NCBI GenBank assembly: GCA_011051925.1
Contig: DRKE01000235.1
Coordinates: forward strand, 1 to 13,246
DNA length: 13,246 nt
Origin: Deltaproteobacteria bacterium
Lineage (GTDB): Bacteria > Myxococcota_A > UBA9160 > UBA4427
Reading direction: 5' to 3'
Shown here: positions 8,901 to 13,246 of the stretch, in pieces
Layout: every line of letters starts with the position of its first letter
Position numbering within the stretch: the first letter of the stretch is position 1
Notes under the pieces: generated by a model
What the model was told of the DNA's origin: nothing
The model's input: the letters and a program-made list of their open reading frames with translations, nothing else
Databases searched by the model: none
Program-made: the position numbers and the translations under genes

Positions 8901-9221
8901 GAAGAGTTCCGGATGTTCGAGGAATCCGCCCTTCTTCGACGAGATCTTGCCGGGAATCCGCGGCCGGGGGTCGTAGAAATGGTCGATGTCGTAGCCGAGA
9001 TCGATCCGATGCCGGGGGACGTCACGAACGGTATTCCGTTCCGAACGCACGATCTCCCAGAATTCCCCGGGACCCCGCGCATCGGCGTAGCGACAGCCGA
9101 TCCCCACGATCGCGATCGGCCGGACGGTCGCGGGGGCGTGCCGGCCCGCGGCATTCCCCGATTCGATCGATGCGTGCGGCGCCCCCCCCTGGTCGCGACC
9201 TGCCGCTTCGGGGCCGCTCAT
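2907..9221 (-). CDS. One-module type I polyketide synthase (KS-AT-DH-ER-degenerate KR-ACP)
   Basis: A 2104-residue cytosolic megasynthase. The KS spans about 33-468, with Cys214 in DTACSSS, His350 in HGTGT and Lys385/His390 in KGNLGHTE. The AT spans about 580-870, with GQGAQ, nucleophile Ser675 in GQSMGE, RLDVLQ (642-647) and FASH (775-778); these resemble methylmalonyl-type more than malonyl-type AT motifs. The DH spans about 940-1230, with His975 in HRLGGLTSAP, but HPALVEGCFQ carries Glu1147 where Asp is usual. A structural KR half (about 1240-1465) precedes the ER (about 1475-1800, GAGGVG at 1623-1628). The catalytic KR region (about 1819-1985) lacks its glycine motif and catalytic Tyr. 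The ACP ends the protein (Ser2054 in GLDSLM). There is no loading domain, methyltransferase or thioesterase. The layout resembles reducing, Mas-like or iterative single-module synthases. The start overlaps the lipocalin-like stop (ATGA) without a clear ribosome site, suggesting coupled translation. The product is unknown. Confidence 0.96.
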   Translation of the reverse strand: MSGPEAAGRDQGGAPHASIESGNAAGRHAPATVRPIAIVGIGCRYADARGPGEFWEIVRSERNTVRDVPRHRIDLGYDIDHFYDPRPRIPGKISSKKGGFLEHPELFDAAAFGIAPRDALTMEPQQRLMVEVAWDALEDAGIVPESIVGERVAVILGYMAEDYSRERAGVLGEAAVYRGHDVFTVGGMSHAVLSGRIAYLLGLTGPSFTLDTACSSSLIATHLACESLRRGESKMALAGGVNLFLSPEGNIALSRSGMLSMSGACKAFDASADGFVRAEGAGIVLLRPLSDALADGNPIYAVIRGSGISSDGRDGGHMMAPGRHGQAQAMRDAYAQAGFPPSEIQYVETHGTGTMIGDPVEVAALAEVMGPGRDPDRPLRIASVKGNLGHTESASGVAGLIKTALAIRHRVLPAQLHFETPNPAIPWDEIPIRVQTETTPWPGSGPVRAAVNSFGISGTNAHVILESPPPPSSAQRRRTSGSSARMRRDTEDRTRPFLLPISGHDPNALHELVEAHRDGLADPPAMVDLAYTLGRRKTHRSHRLCIVARSIEEFRRELDAHLDGNPTVAAPSARARTDTPPRIVMIFPGQGAQWLGMGRKLLRGEAAFSASIDRIDAAYRAHVDWSLRAVLEGRASIDWTKRLDVLQPVLVALEIALAELWATWGVRPDRVIGQSMGEIAAAFVAGVLRLEDVARLACHRGRIVARASGQGAMAVVALSREEASARLGTVANGVEIAGVNSPTTTILSGDREAVVSLVDVLEAEGVFARLLEVDFASHCFHMDPLLDDFREGIEGIRPVAARIPFDSTVDDEEKKGSDLGVDYWVRNLREPVAFDRGLTRSIDAEGEILIEVSPHPTLARASLEIARQMGRNVTHFGSLRRDEDERLALARSLAGLFVQGVPIDFGAVQPEGRLVPTPLYPYQRKRFWFGQRKRTDIFRQVHPLLGARSESSLDPRLHTWDFILDTDSGSFLEDHRLGGLTSAPDALHLELGLAAAQAMWPGRAISIRDVEMVRPLLLGAKKRRSVQLILRVDREGSGALRISSRTDERDAWTLHARCSLEAADPGSGWGAADRLDRAENETESAEAFFETLEDCGISLGPKCRTLRELESEPSGEKDTRRLVARMMLPRSIESEWHAYHAHPALVEGCFQLAGLLFDEPAAVRIRSIGEIALRGGLGSDCWCRVSRREGGSTGGSGPEELRADLELFDREGQLLGRISDLRAEARARSGIPSTASSRGLHRVEWTAVSRETSAPARSREVDRWILVSDSTGEAGALGAELEKQGAACVFCEKLEDLPALVARFESQRHGPAGDPGSGTSEAEPGWGLILLAWSSAPLEGEREAAAHRTFRIGSWAEAIRARCGGATQVWLATRGTQSVANGDGSSSGSIGSIGREIETFATCAEMSQCRLFDASARLTQAERIALASLVGQASEDRQFAARGDSLFVPRLVDVDPGHESAPAAAARRSRGRAGKKNFRARLVAPESAEGLVFEEAPEPEARQGEVVVEVRAAALSQLDVLAGLGLARGQGRSIRGVGRDFSGIVRSVSGPDAGFRAGDEVFGIHPGALARRIVVSSGFLARKPDFLDFAEAASIPFPFLVAKYALHGVARLRAGERVWIRSGAGGVGQALIRVARSVGAEVFATAGSEERRERLRRLGVRVLDPGCDDFDAIESANSGSDDFDVIVSSDSGRAMHATLARLATGGRYVDLCPRAAFERPELGVIRLGANRSVSSVDVSEMIRTEPALVAALLEEIAEEAHEGRLAALPATVFRASHAVRAIRFMTQNRHVGRVVVDLGAVDSLSIQADPGTPSDPIVGRSFLVAGRESELASSIASWLRERGASEVVESGADDASISLARHDGWIHVASEIGRRPEAILANVGADRADFRALVSIREPVQPDPALHRAWEARLIVDRLLLSDGGNAGRSLSLSVDREVAAERVIEVIEAAMLDDACGGNRGTVGQFVLMSPADRSRRLTEAPSPLLSTLQLESGIRQRSDLLRSELMTWTPTERLKRMERFVCDSLASVLGLSEEKVPTLDVRSRLDAVGLDSLMTMELFMGLGRDLGLEIAADWFDSIPSLAEIAATLVDRFEKAAGTGEEG

Positions 9222-9658
9222 GCCGATGGCTTCGTGCTCGTCACGCGATGCCAGACCAGCCGGCCCACGGGCGCGTCACTTCCCACGGACAGCGGCTGGG
9301 TCAACAGCTCGAGCCGGTCGCCATCGATCTTGAACCAGCGCTCCTGGACGGACCCGATGAAGGCCTCCAGGGAGCTCACGGCGACATGATGGATGATCTT
9401 CTCGCCATGGACCTCATAGGGGCCGGTATAGGCCATGAACTGGTCGTAGCTGCTGGCTCGCGCCGCCTCGGAGAGTTCCCCATCCCCGATCCGTCCGCGC
9501 TTCGCGTTCATGAACGCAGCGGACATGAATCCGTCATCGTTGTAGAAGAGATAGCCCGTGAGTTCGCGGCCATAGGGATGGCTGATCTCGCCATCCGCGG
9601 ATTGGAGTTCGAACGAATCGAGCTGCCACGACCCGACCAATGCGCTGCCGTCCTTCAT
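9218..9658 (-). CDS. Lipocalin-like domain protein, first gene of the PKS cassette
   Basis: A 146-residue protein with the Lipocalin_5-type pattern: an N-terminal GSWQLDSFEL strand (9-18), HPYGRELTGYLFYNDDGFMS (27-46), a YDQFMAYTGPYEV block (71-83), HHVAVSS (90-96) and a closing RLVWHRV (133-139). The family has a small beta-barrel that may bind a hydrophobic ligand. Members occur beside polyketide genes in bacteria and fungi, but their reaction is mostly unknown. There is no signal peptide. Start ATG at 9658 is preceded by a G-run (GGGGGGG, two bases away), a weak ribosome site; longer readings upstream enter the antisense of the next gene. Its stop overlaps the PKS start by 4 bases (ATGA), so the two are likely made together. 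A role in holding or shaping the PKS product is inference. Confidence 0.85.
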   Translation of the reverse strand: MKDGSALVGSWQLDSFELQSADGEISHPYGRELTGYLFYNDDGFMSAAFMNAKRGRIGDGELSEAARASSYDQFMAYTGPYEVHGEKIIHHVAVSSLEAFIGSVQERWFKIDGDRLELLTQPLSVGSDAPVGRLVWHRVTSTKPSA

Positions 9659-9686
9659 GGCCCCCCCAAGAAAAGCAGAACGAGAT

Positions 9687-9698
9687 TCCCGATCGGGA
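9687..9698. promoter_or_regulatory. 12-bp perfect palindrome, candidate operator of the PKS cassette
   Basis: TCCCGATCGGGA is a perfect 12-bp palindrome 29 bases before the start of the lipocalin-like gene. It lies just downstream of a weak -10-like CATACT (minus strand, 9698-9703) and contains the CCGATCGG core that recurs at 9740-9750 and 12703-12713. The position and symmetry suit a dimeric repressor. No regulator gene is visible in the window. Confidence 0.35.
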
Positions 9699-9739
9699 GT
9701 ATGGAGAAGGAGGAAAGACCGGAATGCAGCTCCATCTGA

Positions 9740-9750
9740 CCCGATCGGCC
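9740..9750. promoter_or_regulatory. Second CCGATCGG motif in the divergent intergenic region
   Basis: CCCGATCGGCC contains the same 8-bp palindromic core as the site at 9687-9698, about 53 bases away (roughly five helical turns). The same 11-mer recurs upstream of the P450 gene. Confidence 0.3.
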
Positions 9751-9903
9751 TCCGGGTCCAAGATCGGACTCCGAAAGCGCTGGAGTCGGACGAGACAAGA
9801 ACGCCCGGCCCGGGAATCCCCGGCCGAAGCGCCCCGTCCGCTTCCGCCAGGCGTTCGGCGGAAAGCGGTTCCCAGAGCGGCCCCGCCGACTCCTCGCGTG
9901 GCG

Positions 9904-9909
9904 TAGAAT
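9904..9909 (+). promoter_or_regulatory. Candidate -10 box (TAGAAT) for a leaderless transcript
   Basis: TAGAAT matches the bacterial -10 consensus at 5 of 6 positions. The ATG at 9917 begins only 7 bases after it, where transcription itself would start. No Shine-Dalgarno sequence precedes this ATG, which fits leaderless translation. No clear -35 element is seen about 17 bases upstream. Confidence 0.4.
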
Positions 9910-9916
9910 CCCCGGC

Positions 9917-11236
9917 ATGAGAGGCGTGGCCCTTCGAAGATCCTGCCGCTGGCTCCTCGTTCTCTCGTTCGTCTCGAACGGGCCCGGTTGTGCGCTGCTT
10001 CCCCCGTCCGGGCTGGAGAACGACGAGCTCCGGACGGTCGCGGAACCCTTCGCCGGCGCCCAGTCCGATTGCCTGCCACGCTTTCCCGATCACGACGGCT
10101 GGTATGGCGGCGATGCGGCCTACTCCGTGCCACTCCCGATCTCGGAGGGCCGGGTCAGTCTCTGGCTCTTCGGGGATTCCTTCGTCGAGCGGCCGGAACA
10201 TCCCGGGGAACGGAGCTATCCCTTCATCCACAACTCGATCGGCCTCTCGCTCTGCGATGCCGGCGGGAACTGGCATCTCGAAACCTTCTGGCGCACCGAT
10301 CCCTCGGGCGGCCCCCTCGCCTTCTTCCAGCCCGATCCCGATGCCGAATGGGTCCTTCGAGCCGTCCGGGAAACCGGCGACCCGCCCTACTATTGGCCCT
10401 TCGACGGGTTCGTCGTGAATGACGTGCTCTTCGTGAGCCTGCTTCGGGTCGCGCGGTCCGACCCGCGAGGCCCCTTCAATCTGCCCTTCCGACTCGTGGG
10501 AACCGATCTCGCACGCATCGAGAACTTTCGCGATCCCCCCTCCTCCTGGCAGATCCGGATCTCGACGCTTTCGGAAGACCAGGAAGCCTTCCCGGGAAGT
10601 GCCTTCGCCCGCCTGCCCGACCACGTCGACGCGTTCACCTTTCTCGATGGAGCAGCCGGGCATTCGCCACGCGTGTTGACGCGGATCGCACTCCGTCGTC
10701 TCGCACGCTGGCGTCCGGACCTGTCGGAGGACCTCGAGACCCTGGTCGACGATTCGGCCTGGGCGCCCGGCCTGCGACCCGAGGAGGCCGCGATCCTGAT
10801 GGATGACGATGCCTCCGAGATGAGCGTCCATTTCGATCCGCTCCTGAAGCAATGGATCGCCGTGTACAGCCCTCCTTCCGCCGCAATCCCCTCCGCCGCG
10901 AAACCCGACCCGGACCCGAAGCCCGAAGGCTCCGGGTTCATCCGATTTCGCCGAGCCGCCTCGCCATCGGGCCCCTGGTCCGAGCCCGAGAACCTTCTGG
11001 AGATCCCGGAATTGCGCGGGACGACGGGCGGATCGGCTGATCCCCACCTCTTCTGCTATGCGGGAAAGGCCCATCCCCAGTTCTCGACGGCCGGGCGGCT
11101 CGTCATCACCTATGTCTGCAGTCTCTTCGCGCGAGACCAGAGCGAAACGGAGGACATCCTGGAGAGATTGCGCGAGACACCGGGCCTCTATCGCCCGAGG
11201 GCGATATCGATCGCCTTTCCTCCGGATCGGGAATGA
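9917..11236 (+). CDS. Secreted DUF4185/DUF5005-like protein, probably lipoprotein
   Basis: A 439-residue protein with a basic N-terminus (MRGVALRR), a hydrophobic core (LLVLSFV) and Cys25 in GPGC, which looks like a lipoprotein signal although the -3 residue is Gly instead of Leu. The mature part begins with DGWYGGDAAYSVPLP and VSLWLFGDSFV, the opening-blade pattern of DUF4185/DUF5005 five-bladed propeller proteins related in fold to glycosidase families 43/32/68. Near the end, SADPHLFCYAGKAHPQF and LVITYVCS match the closing part of such folds. The mid-region carries a PSAAKPDPDPKPEG linker within the fold. The substrate is unknown; carbohydrate binding or hydrolysis at the cell surface is plausible but unproved. 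It is divergent to the PKS cassette and convergent with the P450 gene, so probably transcribed alone. The absence of a ribosome site and the nearby TAGAAT suggest leaderless expression. Confidence 0.75.
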   Translation: MRGVALRRSCRWLLVLSFVSNGPGCALLPPSGLENDELRTVAEPFAGAQSDCLPRFPDHDGWYGGDAAYSVPLPISEGRVSLWLFGDSFVERPEHPGERSYPFIHNSIGLSLCDAGGNWHLETFWRTDPSGGPLAFFQPDPDAEWVLRAVRETGDPPYYWPFDGFVVNDVLFVSLLRVARSDPRGPFNLPFRLVGTDLARIENFRDPPSSWQIRISTLSEDQEAFPGSAFARLPDHVDAFTFLDGAAGHSPRVLTRIALRRLARWRPDLSEDLETLVDDSAWAPGLRPEEAAILMDDDASEMSVHFDPLLKQWIAVYSPPSAAIPSAAKPDPDPKPEGSGFIRFRRAASPSGPWSEPENLLEIPELRGTTGGSADPHLFCYAGKAHPQFSTAGRLVITYVCSLFARDQSETEDILERLRETPGLYRPRAISIAFPPDRE

Positions 11237-11338
11237 TCCGCCGGCATGGCCCGCGATCCCGCGCCGGACGTCCAGCCGCCCGTTTCGCCCGGAGGATGCC
11301 ATGCAGACGGCCTCGTACCGCCGTTCCGGAGGGCCGTC

Positions 11339-11359
11339 GATCGGAACGCCCTTCCGATC
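11339..11359. terminator. Inverted repeat between convergent genes, likely bidirectional terminator
   Basis: GATCGGAA-CGCCC-TTCCGATC is a perfect 8-bp stem with a 5-base loop. It lies in the 121-base gap between the convergent DUF4185-like and P450 genes and overlaps the last base pairs of the P450 stop codon. There is no clear T-tract on either side, so it may act by stem stability or with a factor. The rest of the gap (11237-11338) shows nothing else. Confidence 0.45.
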
Positions 11360-12614
11360 AGCCCGCCGGCAAGAGCCTGTACCGGATCGGCAGCCTCTTG
11401 AGCCCGACCACGAAGCTCGAATGGATGTGCTCGGGCGGACCTGCCGACTCGACCCATTCGAGTCGCGACGAGAGTTCCTGCCAGAGCGCGAGCTGTGATT
11501 TTCGCGCCAGATGGGATCCGATGCAGAAATGCTCACCGATCCCGAAGCCGAGATGGGGATTCGGCTTCCGGTCGATTCGAAAGGCGAAGGGATCCTCGAA
11601 GACGTCCTCGTCGCGGTTCGCGGAAGCGTAGAAGAGCACGAGATTCTCGCCCTCCCGGATCTTCCGGCCACGAATCTCGACATCACGAGCCGCCGTGCGC
11701 TTCATGTAGTTCACGGGCGTCGTCCAACGAACGATCTCTTCGACCGCGCTCTTCGACAGTCCCGGGTCCCGCTTCAACCTTTCGAGCTGGTCCGGATGAT
11801 CGAGAAAGGCGCGCATTCCGCCTACCAGGGCGTTCTTCGTCGTGTCGTGCCCTGCCGTGAACGTGATGAGGTAGTAGCCCACGGTCTCCATCGGACCCAT
11901 CGGCTCACCGTCGATCTTCGCGTTGGCGAGCACGGTCGCCAGATCGTCACGCGGGTTCGCGCGGCGGTCTTCGATGATCTCCGTGAAGAGCTGGAAGAGT
12001 TCGAGCCCGAGCTCCATCGCCACTTTCTGCGGGTCATCACCCTCTCGACGCAGATCGGGATCGTCGGCCCCGAAAAGCTGGTTGGTCAGCTCCAGGATCT
12101 TCGGCTCGAGGTCCCGGGGAACCCCCAGAATCGTCGACAGGACACGCAGGGGGTGCGCCGCGGCGACATCGATGGCGAAGTCGCATTCGCCTTCCCCCGT
12201 CTCGCCAGCCAGCTTGTCGACGAGTTGGCGCGCACTCGCGCGAACGACCTCCTCGAGCGCGTCGATGGCGCGGGGCGTGAAACGTGGACTCGCGACCTTC
12301 CGGTATCTGCGATGCTCGGGCGGGTCCATCTCGATGATCGTCCGCATCGCAGAGATTCCTTCGCCACTCGCCCGGAGCTGCTTCTGCTCGTCACTCATCA
12401 GGAAGATGCCCGGAGCGTTCACGAACCGGTCCGGCCGCTTCGAGATCTCGCAGATGTCCGCATGCCGCGTGATGGCCCAGAACGGTTCGAAGCCCGGAGG
12501 CGAGCAGGGGTGGACCGGCGATTCGCGTCGAAGTCGCGTCCACACGTCGTGTGGAGCGCCCGCCTCCGCATAGGCCTTGGGATCGATCAGCTCGAGACCG
12601 TTGGTGGGTTCCAT
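11358..12614 (-). CDS. Cytochrome P450 (CYP124/125/142-like)
   Basis: A 418-residue soluble bacterial P450, normal length and complete. Visible are the C-helix EMDPPEHRRYR (95-105), I-helix oxygen-activation motif TAGHDTT (253-259), K-helix EIVR (Glu293, Arg296), VNYMKRTAARD (301-311), SANRDEDVFEDPFAF (331-345) and the heme loop FGIGEHFCIGSHLAR (357-371) with Cys364 as the iron ligand. The PNPHLGFGIGEHF block and NRDE segment resemble the families that oxidise steroid side chains and methyl-branched lipids (CYP124, 125, 142), although these usually have an acid-Glu/Asn form (AGNETT) where this one has AGHDTT. It needs a ferredoxin and reductase, not present here. The ATG at 12614 has GGAG 6 bases upstream (12621-12624). 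It follows the right-edge gene by 101 bases on the same strand. Substrate unknown; action on the PKS product is speculation. Confidence 0.95.
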   Translation of the reverse strand: MEPTNGLELIDPKAYAEAGAPHDVWTRLRRESPVHPCSPPGFEPFWAITRHADICEISKRPDRFVNAPGIFLMSDEQKQLRASGEGISAMRTIIEMDPPEHRRYRKVASPRFTPRAIDALEEVVRASARQLVDKLAGETGEGECDFAIDVAAAHPLRVLSTILGVPRDLEPKILELTNQLFGADDPDLRREGDDPQKVAMELGLELFQLFTEIIEDRRANPRDDLATVLANAKIDGEPMGPMETVGYYLITFTAGHDTTKNALVGGMRAFLDHPDQLERLKRDPGLSKSAVEEIVRWTTPVNYMKRTAARDVEIRGRKIREGENLVLFYASANRDEDVFEDPFAFRIDRKPNPHLGFGIGEHFCIGSHLARKSQLALWQELSSRLEWVESAGPPEHIHSSFVVGLKRLPIRYRLLPAG

Positions 12615-12688
12615 GACTCTCTCCGTCTTCCTTTCGTCGTCTCAACACGCCGACCTGAGGCCTCTCGACGTCGCCATCCGTCGCGCCC

Positions 12689-12713
12689 GGCCGATACGCC
12701 GGCCCGATCGGCC
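12689..12713 (-). terminator. Stem-loop after the right-edge gene
   Basis: GGCCGAT and ATCGGCC form a 7-bp inverted repeat with an 11-base loop, ending 3 bases from the stop codon of the propeller-like gene. It could terminate that gene. It has no T-tract, and it overlaps a CCGATCGG motif, so it may instead be part of the P450 control region. Confidence 0.35.
12703..12713. promoter_or_regulatory. CCGATCGG motif upstream of the P450 gene
   Basis: CCCGATCGGCC is identical over 11 bases to the site at 9740-9750 in front of the PKS cassette. It lies about 90 bases before the P450 start. If it is an operator, both units may share a regulator. Confidence 0.3.
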
Positions 12714-12715
12714 GA

Positions 12716-13246
12716 TCAATGGAGCACCAGCCTCACACGGCCCCAGGGTGTCCCGTAATGGACGTTTCCCCGCTCATCGAGCTCGGTTCCCGAGAACAAC
12801 GGGTTGTAGCGTTGACCCCCGATCTCCGTATGGAATACCGATTCGCCCGTCGTCCAGTCGATCGCTTCGAGCGTCCAGCGGTTGCCGCGCGCCCCGATCA
12901 GATAGACCCGGTTGCTCGGATAGCTCGCGATCGGAACACAGCTCGGCGAGCTGACTTCGCGATTCACCCATGCCCTCCGCATCCGTCTCGCCTTCGGATC
13001 CCATTCGAATTTCTGGACGCCGAAGGGCTGATGGCGGGGGTTGCTTCCGAGATAGCCGATCAACAGGCTGTGTGCCCGCGAAGGCAGGTACCACGGCGCG
13101 TTCCTCGCGACGTTGTTCACGACGAGTGCCCCGTGGCCGGCCACGACGACCGACTGCTCGGACTGGATCTCCCGCAGTTCGGGATCTCCCATGTCCGCTG
13201 GAAGCATCCCCGCGATCCGCCGGTCCGGCGCGCCGGGAAGCGCCCG
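12716..13246 (-). CDS. Beta-propeller (PQQ-like) protein, C-terminal part only
   Basis: The frame is open from the right edge to a TGA at 12716-12718, giving 176 visible residues; the start lies outside the window, so the internal ATG at 13207 is not taken as the start. The sequence has alternating short beta-type strands and turns: VVVAGHGALVVNNVA, AHSLLIGYLGSNPRHQPFGV, NRVYLIGARG, then TLEAIDWTTGESVFHTEIGG and DERGNVHYGTPWGRVRL. The phrase A-x-D-x-x-TG-x-x-x-F recalls PQQ-like or other propeller blades. It is likely an exported protein of unknown function, but no signal peptide can be checked here. The specific family is not recognised; a stand-alone propeller or the tail of a larger enzyme are both possible. 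It lies upstream of the P450 on the same strand, 101 bases apart with a hairpin between, so joint transcription is uncertain. Confidence 0.75.
   Translation of the reverse strand, partial: RALPGAPDRRIAGMLPADMGDPELREIQSEQSVVVAGHGALVVNNVARNAPWYLPSRAHSLLIGYLGSNPRHQPFGVQKFEWDPKARRMRRAWVNREVSSPSCVPIASYPSNRVYLIGARGNRWTLEAIDWTTGESVFHTEIGGQRYNPLFSGTELDERGNVHYGTPWGRVRLVLH

Larger units (their letters stand above)
9659..9916. other. Divergent intergenic region between lipocalin-like and DUF4185-like genes
   Basis: These 258 bases separate two genes read in opposite directions and must hold both promoters. Visible are two CCGATCGG palindromes, an inverted repeat GACTCC/GGAGTC with a 9-base loop (9767-9787), a purine-rich stretch (GGAGAAGGAGGAAAG, around 9703-9717) and a TAGAAT -10-like box near the right end. 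No convincing -35 box and no small gene were seen. Confidence 0.6.

Noticed and set aside
9659..11686. Long N-terminal extension of the lipocalin-like gene up to 822 codons
   Set aside because: The extension crosses the intergenic region and runs antisense through the DUF4185-like gene into the P450; it has no domain pattern, while the domain begins exactly at the ATG at 9658.
1..13246. Very frequent GATC/CGATCG sequences through the window
   Set aside because: Mostly explained by common Ile-Asp/Arg codon pairs in GC-rich genes; only the intergenic CCGATCGG copies stood out.
1..13246. tRNA, rRNA, CRISPR repeats, insertion sequence ends or attachment sites
   Set aside because: No cloverleaf, repeat-spacer pattern, transposase or paired terminal repeats were found; nearly all sequence is accounted for by the listed genes.

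Overview
The window is GC-rich, almost fully coding bacterial DNA with no RNA genes, no mobile elements and no CRISPR array. The strong third-position G/C bias opens long frames on both strands. The gene set (type I polyketide synthase, bacterial P450, lipocalin-like protein, multi-pass DUF2339 protein, secreted propeller-like proteins) and the codon style suggest an environmental high-GC, probably Gram-negative bacterium of the broad Deltaproteobacteria type (Myxococcota, Binatota or similar). That placement is inference from style, not from a marker gene.

Layout from left to right. Position 1-1969 (-) is the N-terminal 656 codons of a DUF2339 membrane protein that runs off the left edge. 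Its true GTG start and frame were worked out by hand, because longer false frames overlie it. Position 2056-2907 (-) is an alpha/beta hydrolase. Position 2907-9221 (-) is a one-module type I PKS of 2104 residues, in the order KS-AT-DH-structural KR-ER-degenerate KR-ACP. Position 9218-9658 (-) is a small lipocalin-like protein. Position 9659-9916 is a divergent intergenic region. Position 9917-11236 (+) is a secreted, probably lipid-anchored, DUF4185/DUF5005-like protein. Position 11358-12614 (-) is a cytochrome P450 of the CYP124/125/142 type. Position 12716-13246 (-) is the C-terminal part of a beta-propeller-like protein cut by the right edge.

The core of the window is a compact, translationally coupled cassette: lipocalin-like, then PKS, then hydrolase, joined by a 4-base ATGA overlap and a 1-base TGATG overlap. 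The PKS has an extender pattern closer to methylmalonyl-CoA than malonyl-CoA (RLDVLQ and FASH motifs). It is unusual because the catalytic KR is eroded beyond function while an ER is kept, and the second DH active-site residue is Glu instead of Asp. No thioesterase is fused to it. The coupled hydrolase is the obvious release or editing candidate, but it lacks the usual catalytic Asp (Ala225). The cassette may therefore need a ketoreductase in trans or make a beta-keto product. The P450 could oxidise a branched lipid product, but it lies beyond an opposite-strand gene and its link is only proximity plus a shared palindromic motif (CCGATCGG) in the intergenic regions upstream of both transcription units.
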